From contig JAUNEN010000021.1 of assembly GCA_030525525.1 (NCBI GenBank), positions 1 through 40,253 on the forward strand: a stretch of 40,253 nt of DNA. The letters are read 5' to 3'. Position 1 is the stretch's first letter. Every line of letters starts with the position of its first letter. Origin of the DNA: Erysipelotrichaceae bacterium (GTDB taxonomy: Bacteria > Bacillota_I > Bacilli_A > Erysipelotrichales > Erysipelotrichaceae). Positions 8,731 to 17,248 of this stretch are shown here, piece after piece. Under the pieces are notes generated by a model. That model did no database searches. It was not told the origin of the DNA and worked only from the letters and a program-made list of their open reading frames with translations. The position numbers and the translations under genes are program-made.

Positions 8731-9483
8731 ATGAAAGAACTGAGAGTCAAAAATCTGATTTTCAAAGAAGGAAGACCGAATATCTGTGTTCCTCTGACCG
8801 GCAGAAACGAAGCAGAAATCCTCATTCAGGCAGAACAGATCAGAAACTGCGGATGCGATCTCTGTGAATGGCGGGCAGACTGTATCGAAGGACAGGTTAA
8901 TGAAGAAACAATCCTTCATCTTCTTGAATCCATTCATACAATTCTTGATCCGGTTCCTCTGATCTTTACCTTCCGCACGGAAAAAGAAGGCGGAAACAAA
9001 AATCCTGCAGCCGGTGAATACATCTCACTTCTTGAAAAAGTGATTGCTTCAAAGAATGCAGATCTTGTGGATATTGAATTATTTACCGGTGAGCCTGCTG
9101 TTTCAAGGCTGATCAGTCTTGCGCATCAAAGCGGAATTGCAGTGATTCTTTCCAGTCATGATTTTAAAAAGACACCGGATTTCAGCATCATGTTCTCAAG
9201 ACTTCAGGAAATGAAAAAGCTCGGTGCAGATCTGCCCAAGCTCGCCGTGATGCCGCAGAGTGAAGAGGATGTCAGAGCACTTCTGAGTGCATGCAGAGAA
9301 TTTACTTCATCATCAGATTCTCCCTGCATTGCCATTTCCATGTCAGCTCAGGGCTCTGTTTCCAGAATCAAGGGCGGACTTTATGGATCAGTCATGACAT
9401 TTGCGTCATGTGTCGATTCAAGCGCACCCGGCCAGATTCAGATCGATGAACTGAAAAAACTGATGGATGATATTTATAAGTGA
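8731..9483 (+). CDS. aroD: Type I 3-dehydroquinate dehydratase
   Basis: A 250-residue enzyme that converts 3-dehydroquinate to 3-dehydroshikimate in the shikimate pathway. Type I hallmarks are all present: CEWRAD near residue 45, SSHDF with the catalytic His143, and the Schiff-base Lys170 in LPKLAVMP. Both residues fall at the same numbers as in the E. coli enzyme. The C-terminal part has the usual SMSAQGSVSRI and GGLYGS substrate-loop region. No other aro gene is in the window, so the gene stands apart from the rest of its pathway, next to a membrane-bound regulator. Confidence 0.95.
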   Translation: MKELRVKNLIFKEGRPNICVPLTGRNEAEILIQAEQIRNCGCDLCEWRADCIEGQVNEETILHLLESIHTILDPVPLIFTFRTEKEGGNKNPAAGEYISLLEKVIASKNADLVDIELFTGEPAVSRLISLAHQSGIAVILSSHDFKKTPDFSIMFSRLQEMKKLGADLPKLAVMPQSEEDVRALLSACREFTSSSDSPCIAISMSAQGSVSRIKGGLYGSVMTFASCVDSSAPGQIQIDELKKLMDDIYK

Positions 9484-9516
9484 AAAGGAAACCTCAAATT
9501 GAAGTTTCCTTTTTTT
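9484..9516. terminator. Bidirectional terminator between aroD and the metallophosphatase gene
   Basis: AAAGGAAAC pairs with GTTTCCTTT around a short loop, with A before and a long T run after. It serves aroD on the plus strand and the convergent gene ending at 9516 on the minus strand. Confidence 0.8.
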
Positions 9517-10970
9517 CAATCCACTATTACAAGTCTGCCTTCGACATGCGCATCCAGTCCCTGATGAAGCGTCATGTATTCTTCAACGATGTTGTTGACG
9601 GAAGTGATGACGATTCTCGGCCGCTTATTCAGAATGATTTCATTCAGAGGAACACCGAAGAATTCATCGAAATTGATGAAATGATAATGCTGCATGGCGA
9701 TCTTCAGATACATGTCATCTCTGATATCTTCGCCGTTGAATCTGAATTCAAGAAGCTCATGTGTGCTCTTTTTGTAGACAATCCGCACGCCTTTTGAATA
9801 TTGATAGAACTCTGTATGGCCTTCCCATGCTTCATCTCTGAGTATATAAAGAACCATTCTTCTGAATTGTTCCCCGGTAACCTCAAGCATGTGGACAACA
9901 TCGTCAAACGGCGTGTTTTCCAGCATATCGGCATATTCGACAATCGGTCCGAGCTCCTGTTTGCGGATCGCGCCTGATCCGAACAGCATGATGTCAAATG
10001 AGCTGTCCTCCTGCATCATATCAGCGTAGAGATTGCCGAGTTCGGTTTCCTGAATGCGGCTCGGATGCGTCAGCTTTCTTGCAAGCCTTGTCACGATTCT
10101 TCTGTATTTGAAATCAGATTCTTCCTGATACATCTGAAGAACTTCATCAATCACAGGATCTTTCTGACAAGTCTCTTCATTCAGAGGAACGCATTCCCAT
10201 TTCCACTCATGAATATGATGTTTTTCTTCATCATATTCAATGTCAAATCTGCCGATCTGTTTTGTTCCGTAATAAGCCTGAACAACCAGAATATGATTGA
10301 TGACTTCAGGCTGTGTCATCATCGTGTGGGAGTGACCGCCGATGATCAGATTCACACCCCATTCAGGGTTGAGAAGTTCTGCCAACTTACGGTCCTGTTC
10401 GATTCCGATATGTGTTAACAGAACTGTCATATCGGTTTCTGACGTACGGTAGTTATCACAGATCACACCGACCTGCCTTGCGGCATCTTCGACATCGATC
10501 AATGTGCCGATGATCTTCTCCGACCTGGTTGACGCAAGAACTTCTTCTGTCAGGATGCCGATAAACAGAATCTTCATTCCGTCAATTTCAATATTGATAT
10601 AAGGTGTAAACAGACGGGTGTTGTTCATTGTGACGAACATGTTGGCGCATACGATCGGAAAGCGGGCACATTTTTCCAGAAACAGAAGATGTGCAATTCC
10701 GTAATCCACTTCATGATTTCCGGGACACGCCACATCGGGTGAAAGCAGATTGACAAGGTCAATTGTCGACAGCCCCATGTAATCGGCATCGATAATAGAA
10801 CCTCTGAACATGTCGCCGGCAATTGCGAAAATTGTGTTCTTTTCTTCTTCCCGGACTTTTTCCACATAGCCGCCGAGCCGTGAAATTCCGCCGCACATTC
10901 TGCCGTCAATATTGCTTTCAAAGAAGTCTCCATGCATATCATTGGAGTGAAGAAGCGTCAGTTTCTTCAT
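9516..10970 (-). CDS. 5'-nucleotidase/UDP-sugar hydrolase-type metallophosphatase
   Basis: A 484-residue protein of the 5'-nucleotidase/2',3'-cyclic phosphodiesterase family. The N-terminal metallophosphatase domain shows all metal motifs in order: HSNDMHG (residues 8-14), GDMFRG (~52), CPGNHEVD (~82) and IIGGHSH (~210). The C-terminal ~200 residues match the 5'-nucleotidase C domain that holds the nucleotide base. Most relatives are exported, but this one starts MKKLTLLHSNDMHG with no signal peptide, so it is probably cytoplasmic and used in nucleotide turnover. AAAGGG precedes the start. It lies 40 bases downstream of the CpXC gene and may share its transcript. Confidence 0.87.
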   Translation of the reverse strand: MKKLTLLHSNDMHGDFFESNIDGRMCGGISRLGGYVEKVREEEKNTIFAIAGDMFRGSIIDADYMGLSTIDLVNLLSPDVACPGNHEVDYGIAHLLFLEKCARFPIVCANMFVTMNNTRLFTPYINIEIDGMKILFIGILTEEVLASTRSEKIIGTLIDVEDAARQVGVICDNYRTSETDMTVLLTHIGIEQDRKLAELLNPEWGVNLIIGGHSHTMMTQPEVINHILVVQAYYGTKQIGRFDIEYDEEKHHIHEWKWECVPLNEETCQKDPVIDEVLQMYQEESDFKYRRIVTRLARKLTHPSRIQETELGNLYADMMQEDSSFDIMLFGSGAIRKQELGPIVEYADMLENTPFDDVVHMLEVTGEQFRRMVLYILRDEAWEGHTEFYQYSKGVRIVYKKSTHELLEFRFNGEDIRDDMYLKIAMQHYHFINFDEFFGVPLNEIILNKRPRIVITSVNNIVEEYMTLHQGLDAHVEGRLVIVD

Positions 10971-11010
10971 AGTGATTCCCTTTCCGCCTGAATGATTGAT
11001 TCAGACTTTT

Positions 11011-11655
11011 TTAAGCTTCGCCTGCTGATTCGGTGAACAGACTGATCAGCCAGTCGCTGTTGATTCTCGGAAAATGAGCATTGTCTGCTTCATAGCGGTT
11101 GCTCTGTATTTTGACCTCCTCTTCAAGAGGTCCGGTCGGAATCAGAAAGGAAAGGCCTTTGTCATCCGTGCGGACATTGATCTTCATGACACCGTTTTCG
11201 GTTCTCTGATATTCAACCGAGGTGACATCGGCAGGATTGCCCTGTCTGTTGTCAATGAATTCAATGAAGCTGTCGTATTTTGCAAGTTCTGCCACAATGT
11301 CACTGACACCGTCCTCAAAGATTGCAATCTTCTCGGTGAATTCCTGCAGCGTTGCACATCTTCTGAGTGTATATCCCTGATCCGCCAGCGGTTTTGCGAG
11401 CTGAATGAGATTTTCATTCGGCTCTTCATTGCTTAACCAGATCAGGAACTTTCTGGACGGATCAGAGTAGACAAGCGGATTCTGGATCATGAAGTCTGTT
11501 TTGCAATGCGGACAGGAATGGCGGAAGAGATCGCCGCTGACTGCCCGTTCTCTTTCTTCAGGATCGCTGTCCGCATTGACGCTGTCATAGACAGTGATTG
11601 CAAACGGTCTGCCGCAATACGGACATTTATAGTTCACTTCATGTGATGTACTCAT
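11011..11655 (-). CDS. CpXC domain protein
   Basis: A 214-residue soluble protein. Its start (NYKCPYCGRPF, then FRHSCPHCKTDFMIQNPLVY) matches the CpXC domain, named for paired Cys-Pro-x-Cys motifs that probably bind zinc. The remaining ~140 residues are acidic and unassigned. The function of CpXC proteins is unknown. GAGGTG lies before the start and overlaps the stop of the upstream gene, so the two are translated as a pair. Confidence 0.8.
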   Translation of the reverse strand: MSTSHEVNYKCPYCGRPFAITVYDSVNADSDPEERERAVSGDLFRHSCPHCKTDFMIQNPLVYSDPSRKFLIWLSNEEPNENLIQLAKPLADQGYTLRRCATLQEFTEKIAIFEDGVSDIVAELAKYDSFIEFIDNRQGNPADVTSVEYQRTENGVMKINVRTDDKGLSFLIPTGPLEEEVKIQSNRYEADNAHFPRINSDWLISLFTESAGEA

Positions 11656-11665
11656 GTATTCACCT

Positions 11666-12370
11666 CTAGTTCATTAGTTTGATGCCGTTGAAGGAAATGC
11701 CGTATCTGCTCATTTCTCTGATCAGTCTGTCTCTTTCTTCAGCTTCATCTTTGGGAAGGTTGTCTCCCGCATACATCGCATACAGATGACAGGTTCCGTC
11801 ATAGATGTAAGGCAGTGCCCAGAGCGGTTCATCCATGTGGATGCCGATCTCTTCGGGAGGCTCTTCCTCCATTGATACCACCAGGAACGGTCCCCTGACG
11901 CCGGTGATGCAGACGTCGTATTCCTGGATCATCTGATTGACGAGAATTCCGCATAAAACAATATCCGGATATGCCGCATCTCTCAACAGATCAAGTCTCG
12001 GATCCAGTCTTGTCTTCAGGAAGTCTTCATCATACCCGCGGTCCATCTCTTCAAGAAACGGCGCATTTTTCGCAATCATTGTGAAGTCGGGATCAACGAT
12101 CCTTGCTTCCTTGTCATATACCTGATCAATTGTAAAATAGCCCAGCATTTCTTTTGTTTCAAGTCCTCTTGTGCAGGTTTCCCAATCCGGGCCGATCGAA
12201 AGTACGTTGAATTCAAGCAGGCCGTCATTGGCGCAATAGGATGAACACAATGCATAGCAGTCATCCTCATGCACCTCAAAGCGGTCTTTCAATTGATCCG
12301 TCAGCACATCCGCTTCGATCGTGATGTACTGATGATAGTATTCGGTAAATCTGTATTCTTCTAATCTCAT
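11666..12370 (-). CDS. Conserved-looking protein of unknown function, partner of the CpXC gene
   Basis: A 234-residue acidic soluble protein that I do not recognise. The start at 12370 is chosen because AAGGAG sits just ahead; a start five codons earlier would overlap that site. There is no membrane segment, signal peptide or obvious catalytic motif. Notable stretches are YCANDGLLEFNVLSIGPDW, FTIDQVYDKEARI and EPLWALPYIYDGTCHLYAMY. It is first in a tight operon with the CpXC gene, only 10 bases apart, so the two may act together. Confidence 0.65.
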   Translation of the reverse strand: MRLEEYRFTEYYHQYITIEADVLTDQLKDRFEVHEDDCYALCSSYCANDGLLEFNVLSIGPDWETCTRGLETKEMLGYFTIDQVYDKEARIVDPDFTMIAKNAPFLEEMDRGYDEDFLKTRLDPRLDLLRDAAYPDIVLCGILVNQMIQEYDVCITGVRGPFLVVSMEEEPPEEIGIHMDEPLWALPYIYDGTCHLYAMYAGDNLPKDEAEERDRLIREMSRYGISFNGIKLMN

Positions 12371-12383
12371 GGTGCTCCTTAAC

Positions 12384-12413
12384 AAAAAAGCAGGTTCTTA
12401 TCCGTGAACCTGC
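12384..12413 (-). terminator. Terminator of the BI-1 family gene
   Basis: GCAGGTTC at 12390-12397 pairs with GAACCTGC at 12406-12413. On the minus strand the stem is followed by six T. It separates the BI-1 gene from the downstream unknown-CpXC operon, whose ribosome site starts only a few bases later. Confidence 0.85.
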
Positions 12414-12434
12414 ATCAGATTCTCAAAATCCGTT

Positions 12435-13160
12435 TCAGTCTCTTCTTGAGTTTCCGAGGATTCTCAGAACATAAAGGAAGATGTTAATGAAATCCAGATA
12501 AAGCTGGAAAGCGGAATAGACTGCAAGGTTGCTTCTGATTGAATCACCGTCTGCTGTTCCGTAATAGAAGGATCTGATCTTCTGCATATCAAATGCAGTC
12601 AGTACCAGGAATAACAGCAGTCCTGCATAGCCGATAAACAGGCTGTTTCTCAATACAGGAATGAACAGTGAGAGAACGCTCATGATGACAAGAGCGAGCA
12701 GAGCGCCGAACAGAAGTCCGGTGAATTTTGTCAGATCAACATGTGTTGTATAGCCGATCACTGCGCAGCAGGCAAACAATACTGCCGCAAACAGGAATGC
12801 CACGAAGACATTGCTGATGCCGTATGCCATCGGCAGGATGCTGAAGGTCAGACCTGTCAGAGCGGAATATCCGAAGAATAAGCCTGTGCATGTGCCTGTG
12901 GAGAAGCGGCTGATTCCGGCTCCCAGGGCAATCGCAATACCGAGCTGAGCAACCAGAAGGACAATTGAGAGGAACGGTATACCGGCAAGAAGCTGATAGA
13001 CAATTCCCTGATTTACGAAGGAGATGAAGCCGAATGCGGCTACCGCTGTTGTAACAGCCAGTCCGCCTGTCATCAGCAGAAATACTTTTCTGATATATTC
13101 ATTTAAAGTCATTCCGCTTTCATATGCATAAGCGGCATTTGGACGATTGAATTCACTCAT
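12435..13160 (-). CDS. Bax inhibitor-1/YccA-family membrane protein
   Basis: A 241-residue protein with a short hydrophilic N-terminus and seven hydrophobic segments, the BI-1 (YbhL/YccA) fold. The signature near the C-terminus is present: GLLLFLVLTAFDMQKI followed by ...FQLYLDFINIFLYVLRILG. Bacterial members have been described as pH-sensitive calcium leak channels or partners of FtsH; the role here is unknown. The ATG at 13160 is preferred because AAAGG lies at a proper distance, whereas for the ATG at 13172 it is directly adjacent. It has its own promoter and terminator. Confidence 0.9.
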   Translation of the reverse strand: MSEFNRPNAAYAYESGMTLNEYIRKVFLLMTGGLAVTTAVAAFGFISFVNQGIVYQLLAGIPFLSIVLLVAQLGIAIALGAGISRFSTGTCTGLFFGYSALTGLTFSILPMAYGISNVFVAFLFAAVLFACCAVIGYTTHVDLTKFTGLLFGALLALVIMSVLSLFIPVLRNSLFIGYAGLLLFLVLTAFDMQKIRSFYYGTADGDSIRSNLAVYSAFQLYLDFINIFLYVLRILGNSRRD

Positions 13161-13218
13161 GTGTGTTACCATCCTTTCTTTTGATTTCTGTTCTGCAGCT
13201 TTTCAGCTGCTTATTATT

Positions 13219-13246
13219 ATCATAGCCACATCTGACCCAAAGTCAA
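13219..13246 (-). promoter_or_regulatory. Promoter of the BI-1 family gene
   Basis: On the minus strand TTGACT (13246-13241) and TATGAT (13224-13219) are 16 bases apart, a good sigma-A promoter. The -35 box abuts the stop of the upstream gene. The leader carries a small hairpin, GCAGCT-gaaa-AGCTGC, without a T run, which may stabilise the mRNA. Confidence 0.6.
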
Positions 13247-13247
13247 A

Positions 13248-13790
13248 TTATTCACTTTCAACCTTAATCTCTGACTCTTCTCCAACAGGCGCAAACCATT
13301 CTGCCAGTGCGCTTTCAAGAACAGGTGATTTTCTGACGATCACCTTTTCCGTTCTGCCGTTTCTCATCGTCAGTTCAAGGATTGCCTGCTTAGCCTTCGG
13401 GTTGTTTGATTCAAGACGGACAGAATTCAGAATGTTCTTTGTCCATAAACGATAATCCGTTTTCTTTTTGATGATCAGCCATGTATTTCCCATCAATGTA
13501 TCTTCACTGACTCTGTGAATGGAATCACTGTCCATTGAACCGCTGATTTTCTCAAGTGAAGCAGCTCTTCTGCTTAATGCATTCAGTCTGCGCAGACTTG
13601 CAATCATGCTCACAAATACCCCGGCAAGAAGACTTGCAAGTGTCAGCACGATTGAAACCCAGAAGTGAGTATCAACTCTCATGAACATCAGCGCCATATT
13701 TGCAAGGACGGCAAAGATACCGCCGTAGATCAAACCTTTGCCGAGTGCTTCCAGACGGATGTTTTTTCTGATCCGTTTCAGATAGTTCAT
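13248..13790 (-). CDS. Two-TM membrane protein of unknown function, coupled to miaA
   Basis: A 180-residue protein. Two hydrophobic segments (~20-38, LIYGGIFAVLANMALMF, and ~45-65, VSIVLTLASLLAGVFVSMI) form a hairpin, followed by a soluble ~110-residue C-terminal domain without known motifs. The ATG overlaps the miaA stop as ATGA with GGAG ahead, so it is the third gene of mutL-miaA-X. A longer TTG start 12 bases upstream is possible but has no better ribosome site. I do not recognise the family. Confidence 0.65.
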   Translation of the reverse strand: MNYLKRIRKNIRLEALGKGLIYGGIFAVLANMALMFMRVDTHFWVSIVLTLASLLAGVFVSMIASLRRLNALSRRAASLEKISGSMDSDSIHRVSEDTLMGNTWLIIKKKTDYRLWTKNILNSVRLESNNPKAKQAILELTMRNGRTEKVIVRKSPVLESALAEWFAPVGEESEIKVESE

Positions 13791-14686
13791 AATCTGCTCC
13801 AATCCATGATCTCACCGATCATTTTCTGATATTCATCTTCATCGCTGATATCAAACCAGTGCACCGGCATCTGATGATTCAGCCATGTATACTGCCGTTT
13901 TGCAAACTGCCTGGAGTGTTTCTGGATTTCTTCCTTCACTTCTTCTGCACTCATATTTCCCCGGAAATAACCAGCCCATTCCCGATAGCCGATTCCCTTC
14001 ATGGCCGGATCATCGAATGTGATTCCCTGATCGAGAAGTGATGCTACCTCTTCCTTCAGACCAGCCTCAAACATCATTTCCACTCTGCGGTTGATCCGCT
14101 CATAAAGCTTGCTGCGCTCCATGGTGCAGCCGGCAATGAATGTGTCATAGATCATTTCATGTTTCTGATCTGCTTCAATCTCACTCTGTCTGCGGCCGCT
14201 TCTTTCAGCGATTGTGATGGTTCTCATCACTCTTCTTCTGTTGTTGGGGTGCAGTTTTTCCGCCTGGGCAGGATCGGTTTCAAGAAGCTTCTGCCATAAT
14301 TCTTCATTGCTCAGCTTTTCAAGATCCTCATTTGCATACATGCCTGATTCTTCATTGAATGTATAGTCATAAAGACATGACTTCAGATAAAGACCGGTGC
14401 CGCCGCAGATCATACTGATGCCTTCGGTCCGATCAATGATCTCTCTTGCCATCTTCTGAAAGTCAGCGGCACTGTATGAATCTTTCGGATCTCTGATATC
14501 AATCAGATGATGAACAATCCCTTCTTTTTCTTCTTCCGTCACTTTGCCCGAACCGATATCAAAACCTTTGTAGACCTGAATGGAATCACCGCTGATGATT
14601 TCACAGTTCAGCCTTTTGGCAAGATCAATCGAGAAGGATGTCTTTCCGACTGCCGTAGGGCCGGCAATCACAAGTACCTTCTTCAT
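13787..14686 (-). CDS. miaA: tRNA dimethylallyltransferase
   Basis: A 299-residue enzyme that adds dimethylallyl to N6 of A37 in tRNAs reading U-starting codons, the first step to ms2i6A. It has the P-loop IAGPTAVGKTS (residues 7-17), SGDSIQVYKGFDIGSGK, the LIDIRDPKDSYSAADF substrate loop, GGTGLYLKS and the C-terminal KRQYTWL motif. Length is normal for the family. It overlaps mutL by ATGA at the start and the next gene by ATGA at the stop. mutL-miaA adjacency is common in bacteria and supports both assignments. Confidence 0.96.
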   Translation of the reverse strand: MKKVLVIAGPTAVGKTSFSIDLAKRLNCEIISGDSIQVYKGFDIGSGKVTEEEKEGIVHHLIDIRDPKDSYSAADFQKMAREIIDRTEGISMICGGTGLYLKSCLYDYTFNEESGMYANEDLEKLSNEELWQKLLETDPAQAEKLHPNNRRRVMRTITIAERSGRRQSEIEADQKHEMIYDTFIAGCTMERSKLYERINRRVEMMFEAGLKEEVASLLDQGITFDDPAMKGIGYREWAGYFRGNMSAEEVKEEIQKHSRQFAKRQYTWLNHQMPVHWFDISDEDEYQKMIGEIMDWSRL

Positions 14687-16566
14687 CGCAGGAACTCCTT
14701 TGTCAGTTCCTTTTCATCAAGGATGACAAATGTCGGACGGCCGTGCGGACAGTGATAAGGATTTTCACAGACAGACAGCTGGGAAACAACTTCTTTCATC
14801 TCATCCATCGTCAGTGATCTGTTGAAACGGATGGAGTGGTGGCATGCCATGGTCGCAATTCTCTTCTTCTCCATTCTCGTATACTTTGATTCTCTGTCAT
14901 TGCGGAACTGATCAATGACATCTTCAAGAAACGGAAGTTCCTCAAGATCCTTCATCCATGCAGGCACGCTTCTGACTGCCAGTGTATCGGGACCGAACGG
15001 CTCAAATGTAATATGCAGATCGGCTGCCGCTTCATTGATTTCATCGCATCTGGCAACCAGATCGCTTCCGGCATGAACAACAAGCGGAACCAGACAATCC
15101 AGCATCACCGGATTGGTGTTCAGCTTCTGACAGTATTCTTCATAGTGGACACGTTCCTGGGCAGCGTGCTGATCAATGACCGCAAGTCCGTCTTTGACCG
15201 CACATAAAATGAATTTCTCATGGAGCTGTCCGATCACATCCATATGCGGAAATGAAGGTGATGTCTTCTTTGTTTCATAGACAGGTTCCGGTTCTCTGAC
15301 GCTTTCTGCAGCTTTCAGGATTTCTTCATCCTTCTTCGCTTCCGAAAGAATTGCCTGATAGGTTGCTTCATCAACCCGGTGAACCGGTTCTGTCTTAACA
15401 GGTTCATTTTTCTCAATGACTTGTTCCTGTATTTTTTCTTCAGCAGGTAATTCTGCTCTGTTTGATTCTTTCTTTGCCTGTGCCTGTTTGACTTCCGCTT
15501 CCCGGATCAGACTGTCGGTATCAAATGAGAGCGGTTCGTAATATTCCTGTCTGGCTGCGGCAGGTTCAACTTTCGGCATCAGAGGTCCGCCGGCAAGGAT
15601 CTTGTGCACATTGTCACGGATCAGATATTCAAGCTGAATCTCTTTGGACAGTCTGACTTCCCATTTGGAAGGATGCACGTTGACATCAAGAAGTCTTGGA
15701 TCCATCTCAATATTCAGTACACAGATCGGATATCTTCCTTTGACAATGAAATCTTCATATCCATCCTGAATGGCTTTATGGAGTTTATAGGTTCTGACCA
15801 TCCTGCCGTTGAGGAACACATACATGTTCGATCTTGAAGCACGGGTAATGACAGGCTTGACAAGATATCCGCTCACTTTGTAATCAAAGTCTTCAAATTC
15901 TGCTTTCAGAGCGTTTTCCGCAACTGCACGTCCGCCCGACTGGAAAAGAACTTCCAGCAGATCCCCCTGTCCGCTTGTACGGAAGGAATCACGGCCGTCC
16001 GAAGTCAGACAGAACGAAATCTCCGGATGGGAAAGTGCAAAGCGGACAATCACATCCTGGATTAATGAAGCTTCATAGGAAGCAGAGCGCATGTGCTTGA
16101 GTCTGGCCGGTGTTCTGTAAAACAGACCTTCCACGGTAATCTCCGTTCCCTGATTGCAGGGATAGGAACTGACGGAAACAGTCTTGCCGTATTCAATGAC
16201 AATCCTTGTCGAATCATGGCCGTCGCTTGTAATCATCGTCACCTTTGCGACAGATGAAATGGAAGGAAGCGCCTCACCGCGGAAACCGAGTGTGTGAATC
16301 GACCAGAGATCATTCTGTGTTCTGATCTTTGAGGTCGCATGGCGCTTAAAAGCCATCTCGGCATCTTCTGCATCCATACCGATTCCGTTGTCGCGGATCG
16401 TGATCTTTGAAATGCCGCCTTCTTCAATTGCTATATCAATTCTTGTCGATCCTGCATCAATCGCATTATCCACAAGTTCTTTCACGACTCCCATCGGACG
16501 CTCAACAACCTCGCCGGCAGCGATCATGTTGGCTGTCTGGGAATCAAGCTGCTGTATTCTTCCCAT
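14683..16566 (-). CDS. mutL: DNA mismatch repair protein MutL
   Basis: A 627-residue mismatch repair ATPase/endonuclease. The N-terminal GHKL ATPase has IAAGEVVERP, ELVDNAIDAGS, DNGIGMD, LGFRGEALPSI and GTEITVEGLFYRTPARLK. A variable linker (~330-430) precedes the C-terminal dimer domain, which carries the endonuclease motif DQHAAQERVHYEE, plus ACHHS and a final CPHGRPT. It therefore belongs to the nicking type used by bacteria without MutH. mutS is not next to it; the upstream neighbour is the divergent yigZ. GAAGGT precedes the start. Confidence 0.97.
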   Translation of the reverse strand: MGRIQQLDSQTANMIAAGEVVERPMGVVKELVDNAIDAGSTRIDIAIEEGGISKITIRDNGIGMDAEDAEMAFKRHATSKIRTQNDLWSIHTLGFRGEALPSISSVAKVTMITSDGHDSTRIVIEYGKTVSVSSYPCNQGTEITVEGLFYRTPARLKHMRSASYEASLIQDVIVRFALSHPEISFCLTSDGRDSFRTSGQGDLLEVLFQSGGRAVAENALKAEFEDFDYKVSGYLVKPVITRASRSNMYVFLNGRMVRTYKLHKAIQDGYEDFIVKGRYPICVLNIEMDPRLLDVNVHPSKWEVRLSKEIQLEYLIRDNVHKILAGGPLMPKVEPAAARQEYYEPLSFDTDSLIREAEVKQAQAKKESNRAELPAEEKIQEQVIEKNEPVKTEPVHRVDEATYQAILSEAKKDEEILKAAESVREPEPVYETKKTSPSFPHMDVIGQLHEKFILCAVKDGLAVIDQHAAQERVHYEEYCQKLNTNPVMLDCLVPLVVHAGSDLVARCDEINEAAADLHITFEPFGPDTLAVRSVPAWMKDLEELPFLEDVIDQFRNDRESKYTRMEKKRIATMACHHSIRFNRSLTMDEMKEVVSQLSVCENPYHCPHGRPTFVILDEKELTKEFLR

Positions 16567-16585
16567 AGTTATTTACCTTCACAAT

Positions 16586-16593
16586 ATTATACA
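16586..16593. promoter_or_regulatory. Overlapping divergent -10 boxes of mutL and yigZ
   Basis: TATAAT on the minus strand (16591-16586) and TATACA on the plus strand (16588-16593) share the same bases in a 53-bp gap between the two genes. The two promoters would probably compete. -35 boxes are not clear on either strand. Confidence 0.35.
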
Positions 16594-16619
16594 ATGGAAA
16601 GGAAGACAGCGAGGTCATT

Positions 16620-17237
16620 ATGCGGCTGAAAGACGAATACAGAGAAGAAACAGTGATCAACCGTTCGCGGTTCATCGCCTGTGTGGACAGATGTGAAACC
16701 GAAGAGGAAGCACGCAGATATATCGAATACATCCGGAAGGAATATCCGGACGCAACACATGTGTGCACAGCATATGTGTGCGGTGAAAACAATATGATTC
16801 AGCGTTCCTCCGACAACAAGGAGCCTTCCGGAACTGCCGGCGTGCCGATGCTCGAAAGCATCCGCAAAAGCGGTCTCTCGGATGTGACGGCTTGCGTTGT
16901 GCGCTACTTCGGCGGCGTCAAACTCGGGGCCGGCGGACTCATCCGTGCCTATTCCGGTGCGGTGGCGGATGCACTGGCCCATGCCCCGAAAACAATCGAT
17001 ATTCCCTTTGATGAGTGGAAGATCACCTATCCGTATGATTTATGCGGCACTCTTGAAAACTGGCTCAGACGGAATACGGATATCATTTCCCAGGAATATG
17101 ATGACAATGTCACATGCATCATCCAGACGGACAGAAAAGATATCCCCGAAACCGTCAGAGATTTTTCCAGAGGAACAATCCAGCCGGAATTCCTGCGGAC
17201 ATTAATGAGAGAGAAAGACGTAGAAAATGAGCAGTAG
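16620..17237 (+). CDS. yigZ: YigZ/IMPACT family protein
   Basis: A 205-residue protein of the UPF0029/IMPACT family. It has the conserved N-terminal domain with RSRFIA, DATHVCTAYVCGE, the core DNKEPSGTAGVPML and VVRYFGGVKLGAGGLIRAY, followed by the small C-terminal ferredoxin-like domain. Bacterial members are thought to touch ribosomes or act as regulators; in eukaryotes IMPACT inhibits GCN2. GAGGT sits before the ATG. It converges on the GH25 gene with only 6 bases between stops. Confidence 0.9.
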   Translation: MRLKDEYREETVINRSRFIACVDRCETEEEARRYIEYIRKEYPDATHVCTAYVCGENNMIQRSSDNKEPSGTAGVPMLESIRKSGLSDVTACVVRYFGGVKLGAGGLIRAYSGAVADALAHAPKTIDIPFDEWKITYPYDLCGTLENWLRRNTDIISQEYDDNVTCIIQTDRKDIPETVRDFSRGTIQPEFLRTLMREKDVENEQ

Positions 17238-17248
17238 TCCTGCTCATT
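17226..17248. terminator. Bidirectional terminator built into the 3' ends of yigZ and the GH25 gene
   Basis: AATGAGCAG (17226-17234) pairs perfectly with CTGCTCATT (17240-17248) around TAGTC. The loop holds the yigZ stop codon TAG, and the right arm holds the GH25 stop codon. A-rich and T-rich flanks follow on each strand, although the T runs are short. Confidence 0.65.

Noticed and set aside
10988-11004. Hairpin CTGAAT/ATTCAG followed by T on the plus strand
   Set aside because: Only 6 bp and facing the wrong way between two minus-strand genes; too weak to call a terminator.
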